Shown piece by piece: positions 8,710 to 16,476 of a DNA stretch of 32,142 bases. A program made the translations under genes and the position numbers. The DNA is from SAR324 cluster bacterium. Its GTDB lineage: Bacteria > SAR324 > NAC60-12. Location: positions 1 to 32,142 of the forward strand of contig JAESQU010000042.1 of assembly GCA_016764995.1 (NCBI GenBank), read 5' to 3'. How positions within the stretch are numbered: the first letter of the stretch is position 1; the number at the start of each line of letters is the position of its first letter. The notes below the pieces were generated by a model. It saw only the letters and a list, made by a program, of their open reading frames with translations. It was not told the origin of the DNA and did not search any database.

Positions 8710-10518
8710 ATGATTGAAAAACTGCGTCAAGCAATGATCAAACAAGGATTAGATATGTTGATTGTTGTCTCCGGCGATGAGCACCTCAACGAATACCTGC
8801 CTGTGCAGAATTGGCGTTTGCGGGCTTCAACTAAATCCGGAAGCTCTGCGGGTTTTTCCGGATCAGCCGGAACAGCGATTATTTGTGTTGAGGGACGTTC
8901 TCAGCTTTTTGTAGATTCTCGTTATCATTTACAGGCGGAGCAAAGCTGTGCCGAAAATTTTGATATTATGAAGCTCGGAAATGAAGGTGTTCCGGAACCG
9001 CAAAAATGGATTTCCGCACAGACTGAAAAGACTTTAAAAGTTGGCGCAGATCCATTTGTGATGAGTCCAAAAGAATGGCGACGCTACGAAAATGCAATTG
9101 GCAAATTTGGTCATACTCTGTTGCCGACTACTCCTAATTTAGTGGACACAGTTTGGGATAATAGACCAAATCCTCCTCAAAAAGAAATCTATCCCCTCGC
9201 TTTAAAATACACTGGAAAGGAAAGTGCCGACAAGTTGCAGGATATCCGGAAGGAAATGAATGAATCCGGAATACAGGATGATTCAAAGCTGGATGTATTG
9301 CTGTTAACAATGCTTGACGAAATTGCCTGGCTCACAAATTTACGCGGCAGCGATATTGAATACAACCCCGTTTTTGAAGCTTATGCAGCAATTTTTCAGG
9401 ACCGTGCACTTTGCTTTTGTCATCATCCGGACGCAAATTTAAGTGAACATTGTCCAGAATGGGAGTTCCGGCCTTATGCTGAATACCTCGGCTTTTTAGC
9501 AGAACTTGCAAAAGAGGAAGCTGTCAAAGTTTGGTTGGATCCTTCCACGATTACAATGGGCACACGAATGGCTTTTGCCGATGCTCAGGTTTTTGAAAAA
9601 TGTAGTCCCATCGTTTTAGCAAAGGCACTTAAAAATTCAACTGAAATATCCGCCACAAAAAACGCACATAAACAGGCTGGTGTTGGAGTTATAAAAAGTT
9701 TTCGGCGTTTACAAAACGCATTTGAAAGAGGACAGCCGGTAACGGAAAAAGAATTTTCAAACTGGCTTCATGAAGCATACTCGCAAGCTGAGGATTTTTC
9801 TGACCTTAGTTTTGGTACAATCGCAGGTTCCGGGCCGAATGGAGCAATTGTACATTACGGAAATCCAGATTCAAAAAACCCGATGCGGCCCGGAGAACTG
9901 CTCCTTGTAGATTCTGGAATTCAGTGTTCCGGCGGAACCACCGATGCCACGCGAACTGTCATTCTTGGAACACCGGATGAAAAGCAAAAACGGATTTACA
10001 CTTTGGTCCTGCAGGCCCATATTCGACTGGCAAGACAGGTTTTTCCTGAAGGTACAACCGGCTCATCTCTGGATGCAATTACCCGTTCCGGACTCTGGAA
10101 TGCAGGTTTGGATTATGGTCACGGAACAGGGCATGGAGTCGGTGCGTTTCTGAATGTGCATGAAGGTCCGCAGCGCATCTCACCTGTTTCTCATGATGTG
10201 GCTCTGCAAGCAGGAATGGTGATTTCCGATGAACCGGGATATTACGAAACAAACTGGGGAGGAATTCGTTTGGAAAATCTTTGTTTTGTCAAAAATGCTG
10301 AGGGATTACAGGAACATCCTGGCGGAAAGGGTTGGCTTTGTTTTGAAACTTTGACTCTGTTTCCTTATGAACGCAGATTGATTGACAGAAATTTGCTTTC
10401 AGTAGAAGAACTAAAATGGCTCGGTGAATATCATCTCCAAGTTTTAAAGGAAATTTCGCCAATGCTGGATAATCCGGAAGATGTACAATGGCTGGCTTGG
10501 GCTTGCGGGTTGGCTTAA
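8710..10518 (+). CDS. Xaa-Pro aminopeptidase, three-domain (M24B) type
   Basis: A cytosolic metallopeptidase that removes an N-terminal residue preceding proline. At 602 residues it is of the long, three-domain type (creatinase-N, a second creatinase-like domain, then the pita-bread catalytic domain), also known from eukaryotic XPNPEP1, rather than the ~440-residue E. coli PepP form. The dinuclear metal ligands are all visible in the last 220 residues: Asp in LLVDSGIQ (about 402), Asp in TTDATRTV (about 413), His in HGTGHGVGAF (about 475), Glu in ISDEPGYY (about 508) and Glu in GIRLENL (about 522). ispE begins at the base right after its stop codon, so the two are translationally linked. Confidence 0.93.
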   Translation: MIEKLRQAMIKQGLDMLIVVSGDEHLNEYLPVQNWRLRASTKSGSSAGFSGSAGTAIICVEGRSQLFVDSRYHLQAEQSCAENFDIMKLGNEGVPEPQKWISAQTEKTLKVGADPFVMSPKEWRRYENAIGKFGHTLLPTTPNLVDTVWDNRPNPPQKEIYPLALKYTGKESADKLQDIRKEMNESGIQDDSKLDVLLLTMLDEIAWLTNLRGSDIEYNPVFEAYAAIFQDRALCFCHHPDANLSEHCPEWEFRPYAEYLGFLAELAKEEAVKVWLDPSTITMGTRMAFADAQVFEKCSPIVLAKALKNSTEISATKNAHKQAGVGVIKSFRRLQNAFERGQPVTEKEFSNWLHEAYSQAEDFSDLSFGTIAGSGPNGAIVHYGNPDSKNPMRPGELLLVDSGIQCSGGTTDATRTVILGTPDEKQKRIYTLVLQAHIRLARQVFPEGTTGSSLDAITRSGLWNAGLDYGHGTGHGVGAFLNVHEGPQRISPVSHDVALQAGMVISDEPGYYETNWGGIRLENLCFVKNAEGLQEHPGGKGWLCFETLTLFPYERRLIDRNLLSVEELKWLGEYHLQVLKEISPMLDNPEDVQWLAWACGLA

Positions 10519-11379
10519 ATGAGAATTCGGACGCCAGCGAAAATAAATCCTTTGCTCTATATTTTAGCAAAACGCGAAGACGGGTTTCATGAATTGTATA
10601 TGCACATGGTTCCGGTCAGTTTATTTGACACATTGAGCTTTAGCAAAAATAATGAAAAAAGGCTCAATTTCCGGATGAATGGAGCAAGCTTTTCTGAATC
10701 TCCGGAAGAAAATTTGGTGATCCGTGCGCTAAGGTCTTTTGAGCAAGCTTGCGGAATTACAGCAGCACTGGATGTTTTTCTTGAAAAACGAATTCCTTCC
10801 GGAGCCGGACTTGGCGGTGGCAGCGGAAATGCGGCTGGAACTCTTCGGGCGTTAAATCATATTTTTCGTGATTCATCCTCAAAAGAAGGGCTTTTGCCTC
10901 CGGAAACACTTTATGAACTTGCACTGGAACTGGGATCAGACGTTCCTTTTTTTCTTGATCCTCTTCCATGTGAAATACGTGGATGTGGTGAAAAGTTAAA
11001 TCCATTAGCAGAATATCCAAAATTATATGTTCTTATCATTAAACCGCCTCTCTCAATTTCTACTCCGGAAGCATACAAAAATTGCCGGCCTAAAGCATAC
11101 ACGACTTTTCCTGAAATAAAGTCATTTGATGATGTAAAAAATAGCCTGAATAATCAGTTTGAAATTTCATTACTCGAACAATATCCTGTCTTGTCTGAAC
11201 TGAAATCTTTATTGCTCAAAAATGGTGCATTTGGTGCATTAGTCTCAGGGAGCGGCTCTGCCGTTTTTGGTATATTTAATAAAAAAGAACTGCAAAATCA
11301 TGCATTTAAAAACTTGTCATGTCTTCAAATTGGCAAAATATTTTCCTGCGAAACTTTGGCTGCTCATCACTATTATTGA
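10519..11379 (+). CDS. ispE: 4-diphosphocytidyl-2-C-methyl-D-erythritol kinase
   Basis: A GHMP-family kinase of the MEP isoprenoid pathway, which phosphorylates the 2-hydroxyl of CDP-methylerythritol with ATP. The 286-residue length is normal. Visible are the N-terminal substrate segment (PAKINPLLYILAKREDGFHEL), the ATP-binding glycine loop PSGAGLGGGSGNAAGTL near residue 93, the catalytic Asp in LGSDVPFFL near 139, and the C-terminal GHMP motif GALVSGSGSAVFGIF near 240. The ATG (10519-10521) directly abuts the TAA of the aminopeptidase gene, and the TGA (11377-11379) overlaps the likely TTG start of the next gene, so three genes appear to be one transcript. Confidence 0.95.
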   Translation: MRIRTPAKINPLLYILAKREDGFHELYMHMVPVSLFDTLSFSKNNEKRLNFRMNGASFSESPEENLVIRALRSFEQACGITAALDVFLEKRIPSGAGLGGGSGNAAGTLRALNHIFRDSSSKEGLLPPETLYELALELGSDVPFFLDPLPCEIRGCGEKLNPLAEYPKLYVLIIKPPLSISTPEAYKNCRPKAYTTFPEIKSFDDVKNSLNNQFEISLLEQYPVLSELKSLLLKNGAFGALVSGSGSAVFGIFNKKELQNHAFKNLSCLQIGKIFSCETLAAHHYY

Positions 11380-12077
11380 TTAAGCAGTGTGGAAAACCAA
11401 AATTATTTAAGTACCAATGTCTTTTCCTCCTTTTTGCAGTCATTCTTGTTGGGTGCAGTCCGAAACCCTCAAGTTTGCGGAGCGGAAGAGATTACAACAA
11501 TTCCAAAGTCTGGAAACAGTCCAATTCTCGTATAAATAAATACGTAAACGTTTACAAGAATAACAAACATATCAAAACCTGTTTGGATCGTGCGACTTCC
11601 AGCCGTTATCTTTATTATATCCATCGGGTTTTTTATAAATATAAGCTGCCTCCGGAACTTGCGCATTTGCCAATTTTGGAATCATGTTTTGACACAAAAG
11701 CAGATTCCGGACATGCGCGAGGGATGTGGCAATTCACAAAAGCAACCGCCAAAGATTATGGTTTGAAGGTCAGTTGGCTATCAGATGATAGGCTTAACTG
11801 GCGCAAAGCGACACATTCAGCAGCACGTTATTTAAAAAAACTTGGGGAAAAGTTTGACAACAACTGGGAGTTAGCACTTGCAGGTTACAACGGCGGGCCG
11901 AATTATATGGCACGTCAAATAAAAACTCAAGGTACACGAAATTTTTGGAAATTAAAGCTACGTAAAGAAACACACGAATACGTACCAAAATTTTTGGCAA
12001 TGCTCAGTGTTGCACGCAGCAGATTTCCGGAACTTTATTATCAGGGTGCACCTCGTGCGTGGGCCAGATCAGGATAA
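11376..12077 (+). CDS. Lipoprotein lytic transglycosylase (SLT domain)
   Basis: A membrane-anchored muramidase that cleaves peptidoglycan glycan strands non-hydrolytically. I place the start at TTG 11376, overlapping the ispE stop as TTGA, because this gives a proper lipoprotein signal (positively charged KQCGKPKLFKYQ, a hydrophobic core, lipobox ILVGC). The upstream ATG at 11319 would add 19 residues that spoil the signal and overlap ispE by 61 bp. The SLT (GH23) domain follows: LAHLPILESCFDTKADS with the catalytic Glu, the GMWQFTKATAKDYGL block, and LAGYNGGPNYM. This is the MltD-like set of motifs. No LysM repeats are present, so it is shorter than E. coli MltD. Its place after ispE is not functionally telling. 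Confidence 0.87.
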   Translation: MIKQCGKPKLFKYQCLFLLFAVILVGCSPKPSSLRSGRDYNNSKVWKQSNSRINKYVNVYKNNKHIKTCLDRATSSRYLYYIHRVFYKYKLPPELAHLPILESCFDTKADSGHARGMWQFTKATAKDYGLKVSWLSDDRLNWRKATHSAARYLKKLGEKFDNNWELALAGYNGGPNYMARQIKTQGTRNFWKLKLRKETHEYVPKFLAMLSVARSRFPELYYQGAPRAWARSG

Positions 12078-12137
12078 AATGAGTTAGTAATGACAATCTC
12101 ATATTTCACCAAATACTATTTAACAATCAAAGTATAC

Positions 12138-12146
12138 AAAAGGAGT
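12138..12146 (+). promoter_or_regulatory. Strong ribosome-binding site of fliL
   Basis: AAAGGAG ends four bases before the fliL ATG (12151). It is one of the few strong Shine-Dalgarno sequences in the window, and it fixes the fliL start. Confidence 0.6.
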
Positions 12147-12150
12147 TTTT

Positions 12151-12669
12151 ATGGCAGATGAAGAAGTTGCCGGTGCCGGTACTACTGAAGACGGAGGCGG
12201 AGGCGGCGGAAAAAAGAAGCTAATTATTATTGTCGCGGTAGTGCTTTTGTTGGTAATTGGCATCGTCGTGTTTTTACTGATGTCTGGTGAAGAAGAAGAG
12301 CAATTACCGGAAGAAGAACAGCAGGTGACAGACGTGGCTGAGCCTCTGGCAGAACCGATATTTCTACCACTGGAAAGCTTTGTGGTAAATCTCAAAGACG
12401 GACGACGTTTCTTAAAAACAACGATTCAACTGATGCTCAGTGAACCAGGAGCATCTGCGTATTTGTCAATCCGCCTGGTTGAAGTCAAAGACATTGTGTT
12501 GGCGGAATTGCAGGAATTGTCAGTTGAGGATGTTAAACAGTCAGATGCCAGAGAAGCTTTGAAACAACGTTTAATCAGCGCAATCAGTCAAATTTTTCCC
12601 AGTAAGCCGGAATGGGAAGACCCTGAACCGATCAGAAAAGTTTTGTTTGAGGAATTTGTAATCCAGTGA
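12151..12669 (+). CDS. fliL: Flagellar basal body-associated protein FliL
   Basis: FliL is a single-pass inner-membrane protein that surrounds the stator units of the flagellar motor through its periplasmic, stomatin-like domain. This 172-residue copy has a short Gly-rich cytoplasmic tail, a membrane helix at about residues 24-45, an acidic linker (EEEEQLPEEEQQ) and the periplasmic domain beginning FLPLESFVVNLKDGRRFLKTTIQLML, with the family ending PIRKVLFEEFVIQ. It is the first gene of the fliL-fliL2-fliN-fliO-fliP-fliQ run. Confidence 0.93.
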   Translation: MADEEVAGAGTTEDGGGGGGKKKLIIIVAVVLLLVIGIVVFLLMSGEEEEQLPEEEQQVTDVAEPLAEPIFLPLESFVVNLKDGRRFLKTTIQLMLSEPGASAYLSIRLVEVKDIVLAELQELSVEDVKQSDAREALKQRLISAISQIFPSKPEWEDPEPIRKVLFEEFVIQ

Positions 12670-12742
12670 TCCCAGCTAATTTTAATCAGGGAACATGGAA
12701 CTGGAATGTCAGAAGACACTTTGGTATTGAAGCATTAAGGTC

Positions 12743-12773
12743 TGTCTGCGGAGTCGCGGTTTGATGGCAGACA
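12743..12773 (+). other. Hairpin between the two fliL-type genes
   Basis: TGTCTGC (12743-12749) pairs perfectly with GCAGACA (12767-12773) across a 17-nt loop, ending ten bases before the start of the second fliL-like gene. It could affect translation or RNA processing within the operon. There is no following T-run, so it is not an obvious terminator. Confidence 0.4.
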
Positions 12774-12783
12774 AGAAATTGAG

Positions 12784-13290
12784 ATGGACAAAAGTTCACA
12801 GAATAATTCCATAAATCGAAAAACAAACTGGCTTTGCGGCAATTTTGGAAATAAAGCAATCTGTTTGTTGTTAATGCTTACAGGGTTATTTTTCTTTGCT
12901 TCAGCTTTGCACGCAGAAAAACATGCTGTTGAGGAAACAAAAGTCATACGGGAAGGACCTCCTCCACTGGAAAACCCACAATATTTGGATCTTGGTACTT
13001 TCGTAGTAAATATGCCTGGAGACAAATATTTTCTTAAAAGCAGTATCCAGCTGGGATTTGAAAATGCCGCTGCAAAAGATTGGCTCCTGGCTCGATTGCC
13101 AATTGCTAAAGATCTGGTAATTACACATCTTAATTCGATTACGGTTGAACAATTTGATGACACAAAAAATCGAGCTGTTATAAAAAATGATTTACAAATT
13201 CGCTTGAATTCACTTTTTCCCAACAAGGCTCCCTGGGAAGATATGGTGCCAATTCGAAGAATACTTTTTCTGGAATTTTACCGGCAGTAG
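12784..13290 (+). CDS. Second FliL-like protein
   Basis: A 168-residue paralogue of the preceding FliL. The domain core aligns position by position: YLDLGTFVVNMPGDKYFLKSSIQLGF against FLPLESFVVNLKDGRRFLKTTIQLML, and PNKAPWEDMVPIRRILFLEFYRQ against PSKPEWEDPEPIRKVLFEEFVIQ. It differs at the N-terminus: after a polar start there is a hydrophobic stretch at about residues 25-43 ending ALHAEKH, which reads as a cleavable signal peptide or a membrane anchor, and the long acidic linker is missing. It occupies the slot between fliL and fliN where fliM usually lies. It may form a mixed FliL ring or act as a periplasmic partner; this is inference. No strong Shine-Dalgarno precedes it. Confidence 0.87.
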   Translation: MDKSSQNNSINRKTNWLCGNFGNKAICLLLMLTGLFFFASALHAEKHAVEETKVIREGPPPLENPQYLDLGTFVVNMPGDKYFLKSSIQLGFENAAAKDWLLARLPIAKDLVITHLNSITVEQFDDTKNRAVIKNDLQIRLNSLFPNKAPWEDMVPIRRILFLEFYRQ

Positions 13291-13431
13291 TTTAAAATAA
13301 GCTTCGTAGACAAGTGAAAAATTTTAAAAGCAGATTATGACCGTATGATCTTGTATTTTTTGTTGTAGAGTTTCCTTTAAACTTGTACTCTGAAATATGA
13401 AATTTTAAACTTTAACTTAAAACATTGATTG

Positions 13432-13887
13432 ATGGCAGAAGAAGAAGAATCTTTTGAGAATCTGGATGACTTGGATTGGTCAGACGTTGAGAGCGAACTA
13501 AAAGCAAACAGGGATCAAATTCTCTCCGAAGTTAAGGGCGAAGGCGGCGGCGATCAGAAAGAGGTTAAAGAAGGCGATGGTTCCGGAGAAGGTGATAATG
13601 AAGATGCAAAGGCTTCTGTTTCATCCGGAGATATCGACATCAATTTTCTGTTTGATGTTCAACTCTCGATTATAGTAGAAGTAGGACGTGTCCAGATGCT
13701 GATCAGCGACCTGCTGGAACTGGGTGAGGAATCTATAATCGAACTTGACAGTATGGTTGGGCAACCTTTGGATATACGTGCCAATGATTTGCTGGTTGCA
13801 CGCGGTGAGGTAATTGTTGTCAATGAAAAATTTGCGGTACACATAACGGATATCATTAGTCCGGATAATCGTTTTGCAGCACTCTGA
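13432..13887 (+). CDS. fliN: Flagellar motor switch protein FliN
   Basis: A C-ring component that binds the lower part of the switch and export-chaperone cargo. The 151 residues comprise a long acidic, probably disordered N-terminus (about 1-65, including GEGGGDQKEVKEGDGSGEGD) and a SpoA-type core from IDINFLFDVQLSIIVEVGRVQM to the end, with the family segment GQPLDIRANDLLVARGEVIVVNEKFAVHITDI. The ATG at 13432 is preferred over a TTG one codon upstream. The stop (13885-13887) overlaps the Shine-Dalgarno of fliO, so the two are co-translated. No fliM is adjacent, which is unusual for a fliL-fliN-fliO-fliP-fliQ order. Confidence 0.93.
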   Translation: MAEEEESFENLDDLDWSDVESELKANRDQILSEVKGEGGGDQKEVKEGDGSGEGDNEDAKASVSSGDIDINFLFDVQLSIIVEVGRVQMLISDLLELGEESIIELDSMVGQPLDIRANDLLVARGEVIVVNEKFAVHITDIISPDNRFAAL

Positions 13888-13897
13888 GGAAAAAAAC

Positions 13898-15124
13898 ATG
13901 AGTTTCGTGAGACCAGCTTGGCTCAAAGTAGGAATTTCGCTGGTATTATGGGCAAGTTGGATTATACTTGCAACCGCATCAGAAGTACGTACGCTGAAAA
14001 ATATTGAGGTAGTTTCCCTTGAAAATTTAGAGCAGATTCGTTTGGAATTTGATGGAGAATTTCTCGGAGAGCCTTTAATAAATTTTGAGTCCGGCTCAAT
14101 GAGTATGCGTCTGGATTCAGTCCAGATAGATTCCGCATTACCTTTGCTGACTGTTTCAACAGGTGATTCTTTCATAAAGGCAGTCCGCGCGGTTCAAGTT
14201 CCCAACACAGATAATGTGCATTTAGATATTCTGCTCCGATCTTCCCGTGTGTTATTGGGACATCCGGAAATAAAGCATTCAGGAAACAATTTACTCCTTA
14301 GATTACCCGGAAAAACATCTGCAATTCCGGCACTTTCAAACACAGAAGTCCTGTCACAAGAAATTGGGAAACGTGTCAAAACGGATTCGTCTTTTCCATC
14401 AACTTTTTCCAGGGTTTCAGCAGCTGAATCTTCTTCCGAGCAAATAGCTGACATTTTACCAATGCCTCCACAGGATTGGGCTGAGACTATACTGACTCTG
14501 GTTTTGTCACTGCTGTTCATTTTGCTGCTCATTTATTTATTGGCGTTTATCTATAACCGTTTTTTCAGCGGACGATTTTCCTCAATGAAGGGAAATATCA
14601 GCATCCGTCAAGTATCAAGCTACCATGTTGGGCCAAAACAGAAGATTATAGTTTTTAATTTGAACGGCAGACTGTTTGCGTGCGGAGTTACACCAACTTC
14701 TATAAATTTGATTGCTGAACTACATGATGAAAATGATCAGGAGTTTCTGAACGAGATCAAGACAGACGATGAATCCAATGAAATAAACATGGATCAAATG
14801 CAGGCAAATTTTTTAAAAACTCTGGATCCGGAAATTAAAAAAACAGAATCAGCGGCGACTTCGCATAAAGAAAACGTTGATGAATTTGCAACTGCAATAG
14901 AATTTGAAGGAGAGGAAAAAGGAGTTTTTATAAATTCTGATACTGCAAAGGAACTCCAACCATCCGTTTCAAACAACAAAAATAATGGATCCACAACTCC
15001 AATCAGAACACCTATTTCAAGCAAACAGGCAAAAACTGAAAAGATGAGTCATGGCAATCAAATAATGCAGGATTTTGCAACTAAGCTTACAGAGCGTCTA
15101 AATTTCTTAAAGCCCATCAAATAG
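13898..15124 (+). CDS. fliO: Flagellar biosynthesis protein FliO, long form with AMIN-like periplasmic domain
   Basis: FliO helps FliP pentamers assemble in the flagellar export gate. The start at ATG 13898 is set by TGAGGA seven bases upstream. The 408 residues are far longer than enterobacterial FliO (about 120). Residues about 8-27 form a signal or anchor. About 30-130 form a beta-rich domain (LKNIEVVSLENLEQIRLEFDGEF ... FIKAVRAVQVPNTDNVHLDILLR in pieces) that resembles AMIN domains. A strong membrane helix lies at about 195-222 (LVLSLLFILLLIYLLAFIYN). The cytoplasmic FliO core follows (ISIRQVSSYHVGPKQKIIVFNLNGRLFACGVT). The last 130 residues are acidic and low-complexity. The identity rests on this core and on the gene order. 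Confidence 0.85.
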   Translation: MSFVRPAWLKVGISLVLWASWIILATASEVRTLKNIEVVSLENLEQIRLEFDGEFLGEPLINFESGSMSMRLDSVQIDSALPLLTVSTGDSFIKAVRAVQVPNTDNVHLDILLRSSRVLLGHPEIKHSGNNLLLRLPGKTSAIPALSNTEVLSQEIGKRVKTDSSFPSTFSRVSAAESSSEQIADILPMPPQDWAETILTLVLSLLFILLLIYLLAFIYNRFFSGRFSSMKGNISIRQVSSYHVGPKQKIIVFNLNGRLFACGVTPTSINLIAELHDENDQEFLNEIKTDDESNEINMDQMQANFLKTLDPEIKKTESAATSHKENVDEFATAIEFEGEEKGVFINSDTAKELQPSVSNNKNNGSTTPIRTPISSKQAKTEKMSHGNQIMQDFATKLTERLNFLKPIK

Positions 15125-15179
15125 GCACATGCCGCATTTTAAAAATAGAGTTTCAGTTAAAAAAGAGAACGGAGAAATA

Positions 15180-15974
15180 ATGTCCGCGCACAATTTGAGA
15201 TATGTTCTCAATTGTGATACCTCGAAATTCTTGATGCGCGTTTTGTTTTTGCTGGCAATTTTATTTGTAGGGTTGCCGCTTTACGCACAATCTCCAATTC
15301 CTGGAATCAACATTTCAATTGATTCCGCTACCTCACCGCAACAGGTTGCCACTACTTTACAGATAGTATTTTTACTGACTGTCCTGACAATGGCTCCAGC
15401 CATTTTGATCATGACTACTTCTTTCACACGATTCGTGATTGTGTTGTCATTTTTACGTCAAGCCATTGGTACGCCACAGGCACCTTCAAATCAAATTGTA
15501 ATTGGACTGGCACTCTTTCTTTCGCTGTTTGTGATGATGCCGGTTTGGGAAGAAGTAAATCAGGTTGCACTTGAACCATATCTGGAAGAGACAATTTCCC
15601 AACAAGAATTTATGGACCGTGCTACTCTACCAATTAAACGATTTATGGGTAAATTCACCCGAGAAAAAGATTTGGCTTTGTTTGTTCGTATTGCCAAACT
15701 GGAACGTCCAAAAAATATTGAAGATATTCCAATCTGGGTCATGATACCTGCTTTTGTAATTAGTGAATTAAAAGTCGCATTTCAAATAGGCTTTTTGTTA
15801 TATGTTCCATTTCTTGTGATTGACATGGTTGTCGCCTCAATCCTGATGGCAATGGGTATGATGATGATGCCGCCGGTGATGATTTCATTGCCTTTCAAAC
15901 TTATGCTGTTTGTTCTTGTTGATGGATGGCACTTGATCCTTGGTTCAATGGTCCAAAGTTTTATGGATATTTAG
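15180..15974 (+). CDS. fliP: Flagellar export gate protein FliP
   Basis: FliP is a core subunit of the FliPQR export gate in the inner membrane. The ATG at 15180 has GGAG five bases upstream; an in-frame ATG at 15129, four bases after fliO, lacks one and would add 17 polar residues. The mature part follows a signal peptide ending PLYAQ. Family blocks are TLQIVFLLTVLTMAPAILIM, TSFTRFVIVLSFLRQAIGTP, PSNQIVIGLALFLSLFVMMP, the FREKDL-like FTREKDLALFVRIA, IWVMIPAFVISELKVAFQIG and MGMMMMPPVMISLPFKLMLF, all standard for FliP. It is followed 29 bases later by fliQ. Confidence 0.97.
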   Translation: MSAHNLRYVLNCDTSKFLMRVLFLLAILFVGLPLYAQSPIPGINISIDSATSPQQVATTLQIVFLLTVLTMAPAILIMTTSFTRFVIVLSFLRQAIGTPQAPSNQIVIGLALFLSLFVMMPVWEEVNQVALEPYLEETISQQEFMDRATLPIKRFMGKFTREKDLALFVRIAKLERPKNIEDIPIWVMIPAFVISELKVAFQIGFLLYVPFLVIDMVVASILMAMGMMMMPPVMISLPFKLMLFVLVDGWHLILGSMVQSFMDI

Positions 15975-16003
15975 CCCACCTTAAACCATTTTTAGAGAGT
16001 TAT

Positions 16004-16276
16004 ATGACTGAAGCACTCGTTGTCTCCATCATGATCGAAGCCATGCGCATGGCCACTCTGCTTGCAGCACCAATGTTGATAGGCGCTTTGGTGGTTGGAT
16101 TACTTGTGTCCATCTTCCAGGCGGTAACACAGATTCAAGAACAAACATTGGCTATCATCCCCAAAATGGGTGCAATGATGGTTGTTATGGCAATCCTTTT
16201 TCCCTGGTTTCTATCTCAGGCCACAACTTATATGTCCGGAATTTTTACCAACTTTCCGCGTTACATTGGCGGATAA
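16004..16276 (+). CDS. fliQ: Flagellar export gate protein FliQ
   Basis: FliQ is a small export-gate subunit with two membrane helices. The start at ATG 16004 gives 90 residues, the family norm (about 89): MTEALVVSIMIEAMRMATLL, LVVGLLVSIFQAVTQIQEQT, then LAIIPKMGAMMVVMAILFPW. The longer open frame from 15926 would overlap fliP and add 26 unrelated residues. AGAGAG upstream is a possible Shine-Dalgarno. fliR and flhB, which usually follow, are absent; lon comes next. Confidence 0.95.
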   Translation: MTEALVVSIMIEAMRMATLLAAPMLIGALVVGLLVSIFQAVTQIQEQTLAIIPKMGAMMVVMAILFPWFLSQATTYMSGIFTNFPRYIGG

Positions 16277-16476
16277 TAGTCAGTGTTGGGACTCCCCCTC
16301 TTTTTTTCAAGTTGAATTAACTAAAATTCAAACAAGTAATTTCTGGCTAGACCATCTGGCTGTGATATTGGATAATGGTTAGTGTACTTTTAGACGACAC
16401 TAAAAAATGTTCCAATTAAATTAACACGATTCAAGCGAATCAATAATTCCGCAAATTATACTTTTTAAAAAGTGAT
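16277..16476 (+). promoter_or_regulatory. fliQ-lon intergenic region with two perfect inverted repeats
   Basis: TTGAATT (16312-16318) is matched by AATTCAA (16325-16331) across 6 nt, and TTAGTGT (16379-16385) by ACACTAA (16397-16403) across 11 nt. A seven-T run (16301-16308 region) follows a short GGG/CCC pair just after fliQ and could end the flagellar transcript weakly. The two inverted repeats may be operators for lon. I see no heat-shock (sigma32) consensus. Confidence 0.35.

Noticed and set aside
12670-12783. A fliM remnant between the two fliL-type genes
   Set aside because: All three frames are short and stop-filled; none shows the FliM N-terminal switch motif or core.
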